DNA of 64,000 bases from Lomentospora prolificans (taxonomy: Eukaryota; Ascomycota; Sordariomycetes; Microascales; Microascaceae): positions 4,650,001 to 4,714,000 of the forward strand of contig JARFXM010000004.1 in the NCBI GenBank assembly GCA_029532625.1, read 5' to 3'. Every line of letters starts with the position of its first letter. Within the stretch, counting starts at the first letter, position 1. The position numbers and the translations under genes were made by a program. Shown here one piece after another: positions 1 through 10,234 of the stretch. A model generated the notes under the pieces. It ran no database searches and was not told the DNA's origin. It saw only the letters and a program-made list of their open reading frames with translations.

Positions 1-1
1 C

Positions 2-325
2 GAGAAGAGAGTAAAGGAGCTGCAGGACGAAACCAGGTTGTGGAGACCCGCGAACAGTGCGCAGTGGGTAGCGTGGGGTATCATCCAGGCCAAAATGCCT
101 AGGGCAGAAGAGGAAGAACAGGACTTTCCAGTTGATGACATAGTTGGAGAAGATCAAGCCAGCGCTCATTCTAACGAAGGAGGTGATGATGACGAGTTTG
201 ACTATATAGGTTACGCCCAAGAGAGGGCTTATTTCTTCCTGGGAGACTGCGTGCAGATGGGTATCGTGGCGCCAGATGAGCTCCCCGAGAATGTCCGGCA
301 GATGCTCAAGATTGTGGAGTATTAA
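2..325 (+). CDS. Choline kinase, C-terminal part (truncated by window edge)
   Basis: The frame is open from base 2, so this is the 3' end of a gene that starts outside the window. The last ~107 residues contain the tail signature of fungal choline/ethanolamine kinases: a WRPANSAQWVAWGI-like block, a Glu/Asp-rich insertion, then FDYIGYAQERAYFFLGD. The enzyme phosphorylates choline with ATP, the first step of the CDP-choline (Kennedy) route to phosphatidylcholine, in the cytosol. The catalytic Brenner motif lies upstream, outside the window. The call rests on C-terminal family similarity only. Ethanolamine kinase is the alternative, but the acidic insertion favours the choline kinase branch. 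Stop codon TAA at 323-325. Confidence 0.75.
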   Translation, partial: EKRVKELQDETRLWRPANSAQWVAWGIIQAKMPRAEEEEQDFPVDDIVGEDQASAHSNEGGDDDEFDYIGYAQERAYFFLGDCVQMGIVAPDELPENVRQMLKIVEY

Positions 326-1025
326 AACGAGAAGTCAGAAATATGCGATACCAGGCGGCCTTCTGCGGGTAGGATAGATCCAGTAGCTGTTCCGGGTGTC
401 AATAGAGGATAGTAATAACTATACATTTATGGGTGATGGGATGCCAAGCTGCCCAAGTTCTGAGCGGGTACAATGAGCTTGACTTGAAAACCGGAGACTT
501 CGTCAGTATGCAGTTGCATTGTATCACATTGTCGGTAGCAAGAGACATCTCCATGCCTTATCGACACTGAAGAAGGCCTGATGCGCCAAGACGATCGCTC
601 CTGCCTTCCGACACAGTACCCCTCTGTCATCTCGTCAAGTGGTTCCTTCCTTATACTCGGCCCCCCTTTCGCGTCGTGTCATTTTGTTTAAAGGATATTT
701 TGGGGGGGGGAATAGAATGGAATCGTAAACTAGAGCCACTCTATTTCGAAACATTACCGCGCAACTCTCCTCTGCCAGAAATCCTGGGGCGGCTATTATC
801 TATCATACATACCTAACCAACCCCCTTCCTCTCGGTGCGCCACCTAACACACACTATTAACGTATGTTAGACAGCGGACGATACCTAGATATCTCTCTCA
901 CCTCTTCCAATTGTTTATTGGTGACCTGCGATCAGGGTACGGCCAATAGGGCCCAGGAGCTCGCGTTGACCGAGCTCGTTAACACTTTCACAGTTCAAGC
1001 TCGATCGGTTATCCGTGCCGCCGCA
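326..1025. other. Spacer: choline kinase 3' end / REC8 promoter
   Basis: No coding potential is supported; short ORFs on both strands lack family features. It should hold the choline kinase 3' UTR and the REC8 promoter and leader. A run of nine G sits near 703-711. No canonical regulatory element is claimed. Confidence 0.5.
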
Positions 1026-3281
1026 ATGTTCTACAGCCACGAAAGTTAGTTTCTTCGGAGACCTGTCAGAGTGTAGTACCCCTTAGGCACAGCTATACTG
1101 ATGGTTCTTCTAGTTCTTACCAGTCGCCAATACGGCGTCGCCACAATCTGGTATATCCCCCGTCTGGTAAGAAAGACGAGTTGAATACACTGGATGCTAA
1201 CCTACACCCTCACTATAGGTGGGTTGCCACAATCGGCCGCCGTGGCGCAACTAAAGTGATCTCGCGCAAAGCCATCAGAAATGTCCAGATCAAGAAGGCT
1301 TGCGAGAAGATCATCGACCCTGGAGCTCCTTTGGCGCTACGCTTGCAGAGCAACCTCTTATATGGGGTCTCACGGGTCTACTCCGAGCAATGCCGCTATG
1401 TCCTTGATGATGCTGAAAAGGTGCGCTCTGCCATGGTAACCCTGTATAATCAATTTGGAAAGATGAATGCAACAGATCCCAAAGCTGGGAAAGCAACGTG
1501 AGTGATGTTCATTCCTAGAGGTGGCATGTGAGCACATACCTAACTCCAAATGCCTTAGACCTGGGCAAAACATCATTCCAGATGATCCATATTTCAACAT
1601 TGATAACATCACTTTTCCTGAGCTGAATCTGGATATCGATAACGTTGAGGGATTCTTTCAGAGGAATGGAATGGGAAGTCAAAGCCCATCCATGATGTTT
1701 TCTCAACCCAGTCCGCTAGATCAAAGCCTTTGTTCTTTGTCATCTAGCCGCAACTCCCTTGCTTTCGACTTCCTTGAGGCCGGACAGAACAGCCCGCAGC
1801 TCCCCACACGCCTTGTCGTACGCGCTGGCTCTCTTCCAAAGTCTACTACCGCGAGTGGTCTTATCCTTGGCGACGACGATGCTCTTGTACTCCCCGAAGG
1901 CGGATTTAATTTTGAAGTTGACGCAGACGGAAACTTGATTGACCTCGGGGACCCTGAACTTTCTACCCTTCCTGGTCTAGATCTCGATGTCCCCAACCTT
2001 GCACAACAGGAGGAGATGCAGATTCACTTCGACGGCCCAGTCGCGCCTTCTCAGACTAGCCTTCCTGCTCAGCCCGAGGCAATCATGTTTGAGGAGCCAC
2101 TTCCCGACGCGGAGGCATTCCAGCCTCTTCAACATTATCAACAACCACAAATGGGTGGACAAGACACGCAAGCTCCTAGTACGAGAGAGGTTCCAGCCCA
2201 GAGACGTCGTCGCCGAGGACCCAATGTTGGTGCCTTTCTGGACAAGATGCCTCCTCAGATTGACGATGCTGAGTATAAAAGTACCGGAGAGAGATACATC
2301 GAAAGATCAGAGGCCGAAACTTTCCGCCGCCAAGACACGAGTGTGGCCAAGGCCAGGAAGAACGCATTTAACGTCATGTTTGGAGCCGGCATCGCTGGTG
2401 TCGGCCGGGACTTGGGCGTAGCGGGTGTACAGCATCCGCTAGCTGGGTCATTTGCCGGTCATGCCTTGCGAAATAGCATTTTTGGTGTTTCCGAGATCGA
2501 TTCCTCCATGTCTCCACCATCAGAGAGAGCCCGGGGCAGTCGACGAACTGCTTCACAGGCATTCCCCGAAGAGACGGAGGAGCAGGATCACCGTATGAAG
2601 AAGAGAACGGAGAGTCAAGAACAAGCTCTTAACGACGAGATGGTAATTCCAGAGGGTGACGAGATTCTCCCCGAAGTTGGCCGACGAGGTCAGAGCATCG
2701 CGGAACCTCGCTCATCTTCAGGTGCTCCATGGTCGCGCCAAGGTTCCATCATCCCAGGGTCTTCGGTGAAGAGCGTTGGCGGTTGTCGAAGCCGACAAGT
2801 CACTGCTAGCCCTATGGTCAAACAGAATAGCCACCTCCCCGACATCGAGCGCTTCAGCGACCCCCACCTCCCCTCGGATGACAATCCCGGACACGGAGCT
2901 ACCGGAGTTCTGGAGTCTTCTTCCTTCGGAGACTATGCCTCGTTGAACGAGTCCCAGATGCGCAAGGCTGTCGACCAGGCCGGTGCCGATTTTTTGACCT
3001 ACGCCACGGAGAAGGCGAAGGAGATTGGCGCCCCCGACATCGACAAGAAGGAGCGCAAGTGGGTTTACTTCGACGAGCTGGTGAACCCGGCCATGCACGG
3101 ACGAGAGGTGGCCGCGCAGGCTTTCTATCATACCCTTGCGTTGGCCACGAGGAACGAGATCATCGTGGAGCAGGAGGGGGGAGCGTTCGAGTCTTTTGGT
3201 CGGATCGAGATCGGAGTTGTCGTGGGCGAGGACGAGGGCGACAAGACCAAAGATATGGAGGAGGATGGCTCCGTCATTTGA
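1026..3281 (+). CDS. REC8: Meiotic cohesin kleisin Rec8
   Basis: Spliced model: 1026-1044, 1114-1150, 1219-1497, 1559-3281, about 685 residues. The N-terminus (MFYSHE, ILTSRQYGVATI, then a block with ACEKIIDPGAPLALRLQSNL and LLYGVSRVYSEQC) is the Rad21/Rec8 N-terminal domain that binds the SMC3 neck. Residues ~630-665 (AAQAFYHTLALATRNEI) form the winged helix that closes the ring on the SMC1 head. Between them lies a long acidic, Ser-rich linker with a run of five Arg near residue 326. The IIPDDPYF motif just after the N-domain points to Rec8 rather than mitotic Rad21 (family-based judgement). Two tiny 5' exons (19 and 37 nt) are needed to recover the start, which is why a simple ORF misses it. 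The third intron (1498-1558) has a clear CTAAC branch site. Rec8 holds sister chromatids together in meiosis and is cut by separase. Confidence 0.88.
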
Positions 3282-3730
3282 GTCATTGATCGGTTGTTAC
3301 GCTTTGGGACGGTATTCTAGATTTTTTTTTCTTTTCCCTCATGATATACACGGGCCTGGGTTTGCGTTGCGGCGTTTGGGTTGGAGGAGAAGGCATCAAG
3401 GCGCTGGAGGGATTTCATTGCACTTGCATTTTGGGGGACGACATGATCGCTGGTATTTCAAGGGTTCAAGGTGCTCTCGGATTGCGATTCTGTTTTCCTA
3501 GTTTCGTCCTATCTCGACAGTTACGACCAATCTTGCGCAGGCGGGACAAGGGGGAGGTTAGACAGGGCCGTTAAATGTCAGGAAGGGATGAGGCGTGGTA
3601 CATTTAAATAGAGGTCAATAAAACGTAGAAATGATCATTCAGACCAAAATCTCATTAAGTGACTACGACGATAGCGTCTTTCCCATACTCAAATAAAGAG
3701 TTGGCGTCCATGCCGCAAATTACAAAAATG
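3282..3730. terminator. Convergent 3' region between REC8 and MRS6
   Basis: Both flanking genes end here, so this should contain their two 3' UTRs. An AATAAA-type hexamer occurs near 3618. No gene is seen. Confidence 0.4.
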
Positions 3731-5539
3731 TTACATATCGTCATCATCGTCAACGCCTTCCCGGTCCTCGAACGTCATGTACTCTCCCGGATCTTCGTCA
3801 CCCAAAAACCGAGCTATGGCGGCCCACGTCTCGCGTACGGGATCGAGGGACGCGTCGTCAAAAGCAAGATCGAAGCGAGGTGCCGGGAGGGTGACGATGG
3901 TCCCGTCGATAGAGACGTCAGTGGAGCCTTGGGATTGTTCGTAGTAGAACTGGTAGAGGCATGATGGGGTCTCCCCTTCCGGAGGAGAAAGGGCGGAGAG
4001 CACAGACGTGAGAGCATCAGAGAGGATACGTTTTGAATTTGGCGAGAAAATGGTGGAGAGGTAAAGGATGCCTTGGATGCTTTGGTTAGCTTGTATTCTA
4101 GAATGAAAGGTGCAGCAAAAGTAGATGAGATGGCGGTAAGTGCGTCAGGTTGTCAGAGGATGTTGTCTTCAACGCGGAGCTCAGACAACGTAGATAAGTA
4201 TTCAAAAGTAGAATCATCATAACACTTAGAGGGAATAGCAAAAGTAGGTAGAGAGGTCGACTTACTTTGTCCAGAAGGGCATTCTCCAGTATCACTCGAG
4301 TGAGCCATTACGTAGATTGGGTAATCACAGTCGCATTTGAGGGAGCCCTTTGGAAGTGCAATAACGGCAACGGCGGGTGTTGGCGATCCCTCAACCACAA
4401 CCTCGAAGAGTGATCTCAACGGTGAGGCAACCACAGCTACCAGCTTGCTTACAGTCTCCTTGCCAGTGGATATTTCACCATGGCCACGGACTAGCGAGCG
4501 GGCCTTGATGGTAATGTCGTTGTCAAGCTCAACTTCGAGCGTCGCTCCCTCATTGGATTCTGCCGGCAATTGCAAGAGCGATTTAATGCCTGTGCCGAGC
4601 ATGTAGATGCCGCCACCCACAGCACCAGCTCGACAAGCGACCTGGGCGATCTCCGACGTTCCACCCCATTTGGGATAGAGAGCTGCGAAGCCCGGACCGT
4701 AAACACCCATCGAATGGAGGTGGCGGTAAATGATATCTAAGCCGTCCTTGACGGAAATCCTGCCGCTCTGGCTCAAGGTTAGGGTGAGAATATACGCACG
4801 GAGTGCTTCATCGAGTTTGAACTCGGACTCTAGAAAACTCTCTAGAGGCTCATTCGCCCTAGCACTCCACAGCTCAGCCTGGGCCTCGGCATTATAGTCC
4901 AAGACGAACTTGAGAAACTTCATCAGAGCCCGCTTGGCCTTGGGCCGAATTTTCGTGCTCAAGAACACAGCCTCTCTTGTTGACGGGATTCGCGTCAGTG
5001 ACGGTCTCGAATCGCCGCCTTCGGGTGCCTCGTAGATGAAGAAGGATCCAACGGCGAGGAACTCCAGTTGGCGATAGGCATGGGATGAGACGAGCTGGGT
5101 AAGCAGAGCAGACCGAGCATGGATAATCTGCGGCGAGAGGGAGAGCGAATAGGCTCGAGATGGCAAGCTATCCGACCCCGAAGCCGTTGTGATGGCCGCT
5201 GATCTGAAGATGCCATCCTTGTCTGTAGAGGCGTGGTCATCTACCCAGCGGGAGACCTCTTGTATAGTCAGGGCAGCATGAGGGCCGCCGTAGTACTCGT
5301 TCGGGTCCACATGGAGAACCTTTTTGTCGGAGCGGGACAGGGCACTTTTTTTTCAGTCACAGAGTGAGCTACGGCGGTCAGATTGAGCTTTTATGGCAAA
5401 TGGAATGAAAAGAAAAGAAGAACACAAGCGAATATGCAGAGGGGCGAAAATTGATGAATACTTACAGCGCTAATAGGGCCTGCTGGAGCCCCGTCCCACA
5501 GATGACAACATCCCAGATGGTTTCTGATAGGGACTCCAT
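3731..5539 (-). CDS. MRS6: Rab escort protein (Rab geranylgeranyltransferase component A)
   Basis: Model on the minus strand: 5539-5466, 5344-4266, 4071-3731, about 497 residues. The N-terminus (IWDVVICGTGLQQALLALAL, then DPNEYYGG) is the dinucleotide-fold start of the GDI/REP superfamily. Around residue 240 the sequence YPKWGGTSEIAQ followed by GAVGGGIYML is the conserved GDI/REP block. REP presents newly made Rab GTPases to geranylgeranyl transferase II and delivers them to membranes. The length and the C-terminal extension fit REP better than the shorter Rab-GDI. The second intron (4265-4072, 194 nt) was placed by phase and by a GCTAACC branch site; its acceptor is CCAAG, so the boundary is less certain than the rest. 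The start ATG at 5539 gives an N-terminus matching the family without extension. Confidence 0.87.
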
Positions 5540-6090
5540 GTCTGCAATCCAGCGAACTTCTGGAGTTTGTTGCAGAACAGGCACCAGGATATGGGAAAGG
5601 AAGAAACTGATGAAGACAGTCTTGTGGTGCAGAAAGAAAAAGAAGGGCAGGGCTAAACTTCGGTTCCTTCTGGCTTCGAAGTAAAGCACGGCCCGTGCAC
5701 TAAACTTGGCAAGAGTATTTTGGTGCCACACAAACAACCGAGCCCCAAATTTTCACTCATTCCATCTCTATCCGCCCAAGCCAAGTCTCTCGAGCGCGAA
5801 TACTCTGCTGCGTTTCGGGTTGCACAAATGTCTTTCACTAGACGTTTGATTACTTGGGCGGTAGATGGAACTTTTTTATCTGCCAGTATCTACTGCTCTA
5901 GAATAACGCCTGAAAGAGTGGTTCGAATGGTTGATACATGTCTACACATAAATGAGTTGGGTCATCTCTTCTGCGAGTACGCCTTTAACTCGTCACGCGG
6001 ACGGGCCTTATTTAGGATCGTATCTTACGATTTTGATCGCTCCGAACGTGTTTCAACGATAACTTTTATTTAATCATCTCTATCGGGGTA
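5540..6090. other. Spacer upstream of MRS6
   Basis: Holds the MRS6 promoter and leader and the 3' side of RRP43, both on the minus strand. A 117-codon plus-strand ORF at 5720-6073 shows no recognisable domain and is not called. Confidence 0.4.
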
Positions 6091-7119
6091 TCAAGAGGCT
6101 TTCATAGCAGACTGAAACTCGTCCCATCGCTTTTCCGCAACCGTAACATATCCACGGAGTAACTGCGGAGTAGCTACTGTGCCTCCGTGCTTTGAGATGC
6201 TTAGAATCTTGGTCTCACCATCACTTCGATCCACAACGACGGTGATCGCCTCATCGCAGAGGCTCTCCTCGAGCCTATCTGGGTCCAGTAGGAGCCAGAA
6301 CTTGCCGTCGCTGGGCCTATCTGTATCCCTCCCAGTGAATATAGCAGCCGTGCAGGAAATAGGAGAGCCGTTGATGGTGAGTGCCCGAGGGTCATCCCTT
6401 GAGCAGATAATCATCTCTCGGTCGGGATCCCAACTTGCCTTGGGCAACTTGGTATTTCGCAAAGCCGCCACGACAGCCGCCCACGCCGCATCAAAGGGAT
6501 TTCCGTCAAATGAAATGAAAAACACATCAATATAGAGCACCCAGTATGCTACCAGGGCCCGCTTGTCCTCGCCCTCGTAATCGTCTTCCTCATTTCCGTC
6601 GCCGCCCATCTCATTATCCTCATCCTCTAGAGGCGATTTGTACCAAATCCTCAGGTCGTCGGGGTTGACAAGGTTTGAAGCATGCAATAGTGAGTAGATG
6701 CGAGTACTGAGCGTTTGGGCGAGTGTGCTGGGAGGCTGGCCGGGCAAGAACTGCGGAGAGCAGCCGGTCGCTAGCTCCAAATTAGGTACCAGTAAGTCAT
6801 AGTCCATCAATTCCGATTTCCGGTTTGCCGGCCTGAAATTTGGAATATCAGAAGTCAGTATCGTCTCGCCGCGTACACCGCAAATAACTGTTGTGTCGCC
6901 AATGCGGACGAGCGAGCTGCCGTGAGCATGGGTGAGGCTGGAGTTGTTGATGGTAGGGAGACGAGCTGCCCACGGAGCACGGCCGTTGCTACGAGCTGGG
7001 GCATTTTCTTTATCGGAGGGTTCGAGGTTTGCAAGGAGATATGGATGCGGTGAGAGTTTCGCAAAGGTAGCTCGCGGCAGCCCTCGAGGAGTCTCGGAGG
7101 TCATGATGAGGTGCTTCAA
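6091..7119 (-). CDS. RRP43: Exosome core subunit Rrp43 (RNase PH-like)
   Basis: Single exon of 342 codons. The second ATG (7104) is the likelier start because PRATFAKLSPHPYLLANL follows soon after it, as in homologues. The protein has the RNase PH fold of an exosome ring subunit: an early APWAARLPTINNSSLTHAHGSSLVRIGDTTVICGV-like strand region, then LMDYDLLVPNLELATGCSP. An acidic insertion (EDEDNEMGGDGNEEDDYEGED) near residue 170 interrupts the fold. Family members of the Rrp43 type are catalytically inactive and form the hexameric RNA channel used for 3'-5' decay and rRNA processing. Rrp42 and Rrp45 are the alternatives; the FAKLSP(H/E) start and the length favour Rrp43. Confidence 0.8.
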   Translation of the reverse strand: MKHLIMTSETPRGLPRATFAKLSPHPYLLANLEPSDKENAPARSNGRAPWAARLPTINNSSLTHAHGSSLVRIGDTTVICGVRGETILTSDIPNFRPANRKSELMDYDLLVPNLELATGCSPQFLPGQPPSTLAQTLSTRIYSLLHASNLVNPDDLRIWYKSPLEDEDNEMGGDGNEEDDYEGEDKRALVAYWVLYIDVFFISFDGNPFDAAWAAVVAALRNTKLPKASWDPDREMIICSRDDPRALTINGSPISCTAAIFTGRDTDRPSDGKFWLLLDPDRLEESLCDEAITVVVDRSDGETKILSISKHGGTVATPQLLRGYVTVAEKRWDEFQSAMKAS

Positions 7120-10100
7120 CGGTTCTGAAAGTAAAACCCGTGATTATAGAACAGTTTGAAGACTAAAGACGTGGGCTAAGAGTCCGATATACGATTTGCG
7201 GACAAAGAGTATAGGTGCATGGCAAGTAAGCTGCCGGAGAAGAGATGGGACGCGGTTGCTGATTTGAATTTTCCACGTTAAGAGGGAGGTCAGCCTTGTC
7301 GAAGTGGGGGAGGGGTCTCTGAACGAACGTATGGCCAATGAAGCTTCTGGCACTGCGAGGCTGAGGCTTGAGGGTGTTCCAGCCGCTCTCCCTCTGCAAT
7401 GAGCTGGCCAGGCGAAATACTTGTAACTCTGATGGCTGGTGCTTCGTAATGGTACCCCTCGGAATCAAACAGTGCAGTGTGGACAACGGGCACTGACAAC
7501 GGGGAATCACAATCACGTGATTGCCCCTCAAAATACAAGACTCAGCAGGTGAGCTTGACAAGGATTAATTGATGGCATGGGGATCTGAGAGCACGGGAGG
7601 CGATCCTGTCGCCCGCTTTCGCATCTCGCTAATACGAAGTAAGAGGAAGCGGGAGAAAGGACCATGCAACGGTAAAGCCACCAGGAGGATGCGCTGGCTT
7701 GGAATACCTGTCAACCTGCACTCAACCGCGAGACAAGACGGACAACGCGGATGATTTACTGGTAGACTTCTTTTAATCCGGTCTTGGCGTCTCCCATCTC
7801 AAGACATTTTCCAAATGCCCTCGGAAGGACCCGTCAAGCTCAGGCTGTGTCACTTGACAAGAGATGATGAGTCCTACGTGCCGCCGTTGAGTGACGGGAT
7901 GATTTCGCCGTTCACTGTGATAAAGGACCACTCGGCCGGATCTTGAAGCTGATTGGGATCGCCAAGAAACACAGGCGCGGATTTCAAAATCAATTTTGAC
8001 AAGTACGGGTAGTGCCTGTCTTCGACTCTGGCGTCCGATGCTTGCAGATATGATTGATCGGCTGCTCTGGATACTCCGATACCCGCAACGCACAAGGGGG
8101 TTATACGGAGTAATACAAGGAAGCAAGGGAGCAAAATGCGAGGTGAAAGGACAGAAAGCTGGCTTCCGGCCAAAACCTGGGCGCAGAAGACTTGGTCAGA
8201 GCGTTTTAGCAGCGGGCCACCATGATAGCTGAATGGGCACTAACGGAGGCCATCGCTATCCGGATCATCCTTGTGTGGAACCGGGGGCCTGCACGGTTGA
8301 GCACACCCAACCCCGGCGAATCACGTCGTGCATCTTGCCGCCCGTATATTGCAACGCTGATGGACCTCGAATCACATCACAGAACCAGGCCATCGACAAC
8401 GCCCGAATCAGAGCTTGACGTTCAACATCCGCACTGCCATTCGCTAAACTACTGATTTTCCGATCTTGTCGCCTCTCAGCTCGTCACTTTTTGTTCTGGT
8501 CCCTTCCCGCCAGCACCGGGATTCCCCCTCTTCCTTTGAACCAGAGCTGCGCACATTTTCGCCATGTGTGATAATCCCTTGTCGTACCTCTGGTCCATGC
8601 TCTGATTTGGTGGCTGTTGGATTGTTCGCTGCTTCATGCGCGAACTCGGCACATCACCTTGGCGTTTTCCTTGGGCAGTTAGCGCACCGGCCCTTGACCC
8701 TTGACCTTGGTTTGTTTCCTGTACTACGTTCGTAAACCATATTGCAATTGACATATTCGCCCACCGTTTCCTTCCTGTTCTTGCTTTCTTACCCGCCTTT
8801 CCCATCTGCCGTGGCGTTGGTCCTATCTTTGCGTGTCATATAAATTTTTATCCATATAGTGTCGTGTCCGATAGACTTGGGGTTTCCCAAGCTGTCCGGT
8901 CATCTGCACGCCCGGGCCCTTCTTGGTCTCTCGTCGACGGCCTGGCCAGCGCAAGGTCAGTTACTCACGTCCGAGTGCGTGCGGTAAAAGTACGTGGATT
9001 CTACGGGTTGCCTTCGTGCAGATCCCGCTATGTATCCTCTTCGCTTCCCGCATCAACCCCTGCACCTTCTGGGCTGGGCATCGAGTTACCGCTTTCCCTG
9101 GCTCTTTTTATGTCGAGAACAATGCCTCTGCCGGTACCTCTCACTGCTTGCATCTGATGACAATATCCCGCCGTCTTCTGGCCCTTGCCAGGGTATGATT
9201 TGAGTCTTGCACACTTCTCCACAACACAAGCGCCCACACCATCCCGATTCCTCATATACTGCATGTGTGACATCCCACAGTTAATTTTCCCTCTGGCCAA
9301 TGCTAAATTGCGGTCTGGCGCCTTACTGAGTGAACTGTCCCACTGCACCTACTCTTCACCTGGGGAGGATGCATTAGACCAACAGCTTTGTGACCCTCTC
9401 CATCCCCATCTCGACCATCTCGCCCCCAAACTCCCCAAACGGGTGACAATAGCAGCAGTTTCTTACTCTTTTCTCGTTCGATTTCGATTCTTTAGTCCAG
9501 CTTCCTCATCCACCGCCGCCGTTGAACACGCCGTGGCCTGCCTTCGCGCCGCGCTCATCTGTTCCCAGAGACGGAAAGATAACAGACCCTTGCTCCTGCA
9601 GGCACCACTCAGCGAATTGGGCAAGCCGCCAACTTCTTGCTGCAGCACGCACCATCGTCCTGCGTCTTTCTTTGGAGGGGCAAGAAGAAAGCTCAGACTC
9701 TCGGCCCCCAACGGGAACCACGAATGCACATTGCCTCTGTGCTACGAAGCTTTGCCTGGTTTTCCAGCCCATATTATATCGTCCTCCGTCCATCCTCTCA
9801 ACCCCTCTTCGGCGCCCCCCCTTCGCCCCCATCCGTATTTCTCCTTGTTTGGCGCTTTCCGTTCTTTTTCAATTCCCGAATATTGTTTTCTCTCTTGTCT
9901 TGCCATTGAGAGAGCGTGGGGATATCATCGCTTTCCTAAATTCTTCTCTCTTGAGTCGCGGCCTTGCCTCCTGCGACCAACTTACACGGCCACGACTAAT
10001 GCGGACAACGCAATAATCTTTACCAACCTCCTGCATTGGCCGGCCCAATAACACACCCTCTCGACCTCCTCCATCTCACCTCATCGGTCACACAGGGATT

Positions 10101-10234
10101 GAGCCATCACGAACACTCTCTTCTCATGGTCAAAGCTGTCTAGGCTGCGCGGATATCGTGCCAGCGTCGTGGTCTTTCACCGCGAGCAGTTGAGGCTCCC
10201 ATTCACTCTCTAACAACCAAGAAAATCCGACACC
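7120..10234. other. 3.1-kb spacer with pyrimidine-rich leader of the metalloreductase gene
   Basis: No gene is supported. From about 8460 to 10230 the plus strand is strongly pyrimidine-rich with many CT runs, typical of a long fungal promoter and 5' leader for the gene starting at 10235. A 288-codon ORF at 9185-10051 lies inside this leader; it is low-complexity (Ser, Pro, Leu, Cys) and shows no domain. One TACGGAGTA element is at 8104-8112. Confidence 0.45.

Noticed and set aside
5923..5931. GGTTCGAAT, a possible tRNA B box
   Set aside because: No A box, acceptor stem or cloverleaf can be drawn around it.
5720..6073. 117-codon plus-strand ORF between MRS6 and RRP43
   Set aside because: No recognisable feature, lies in the MRS6 promoter; likely chance.
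7874..8173. 99-codon minus-strand ORF with a hydrophobic start resembling a signal peptide
   Set aside because: No homologue or domain recognised and no gene context. The hydrophobic stretch alone is not enough.
9185..10051. 288-codon plus-strand ORF upstream of the metalloreductase gene
   Set aside because: Low-complexity Ser/Pro/Leu/Cys composition from a pyrimidine-rich leader, overlapping ORFs in other frames, no domain. Best explained as promoter and 5' UTR.
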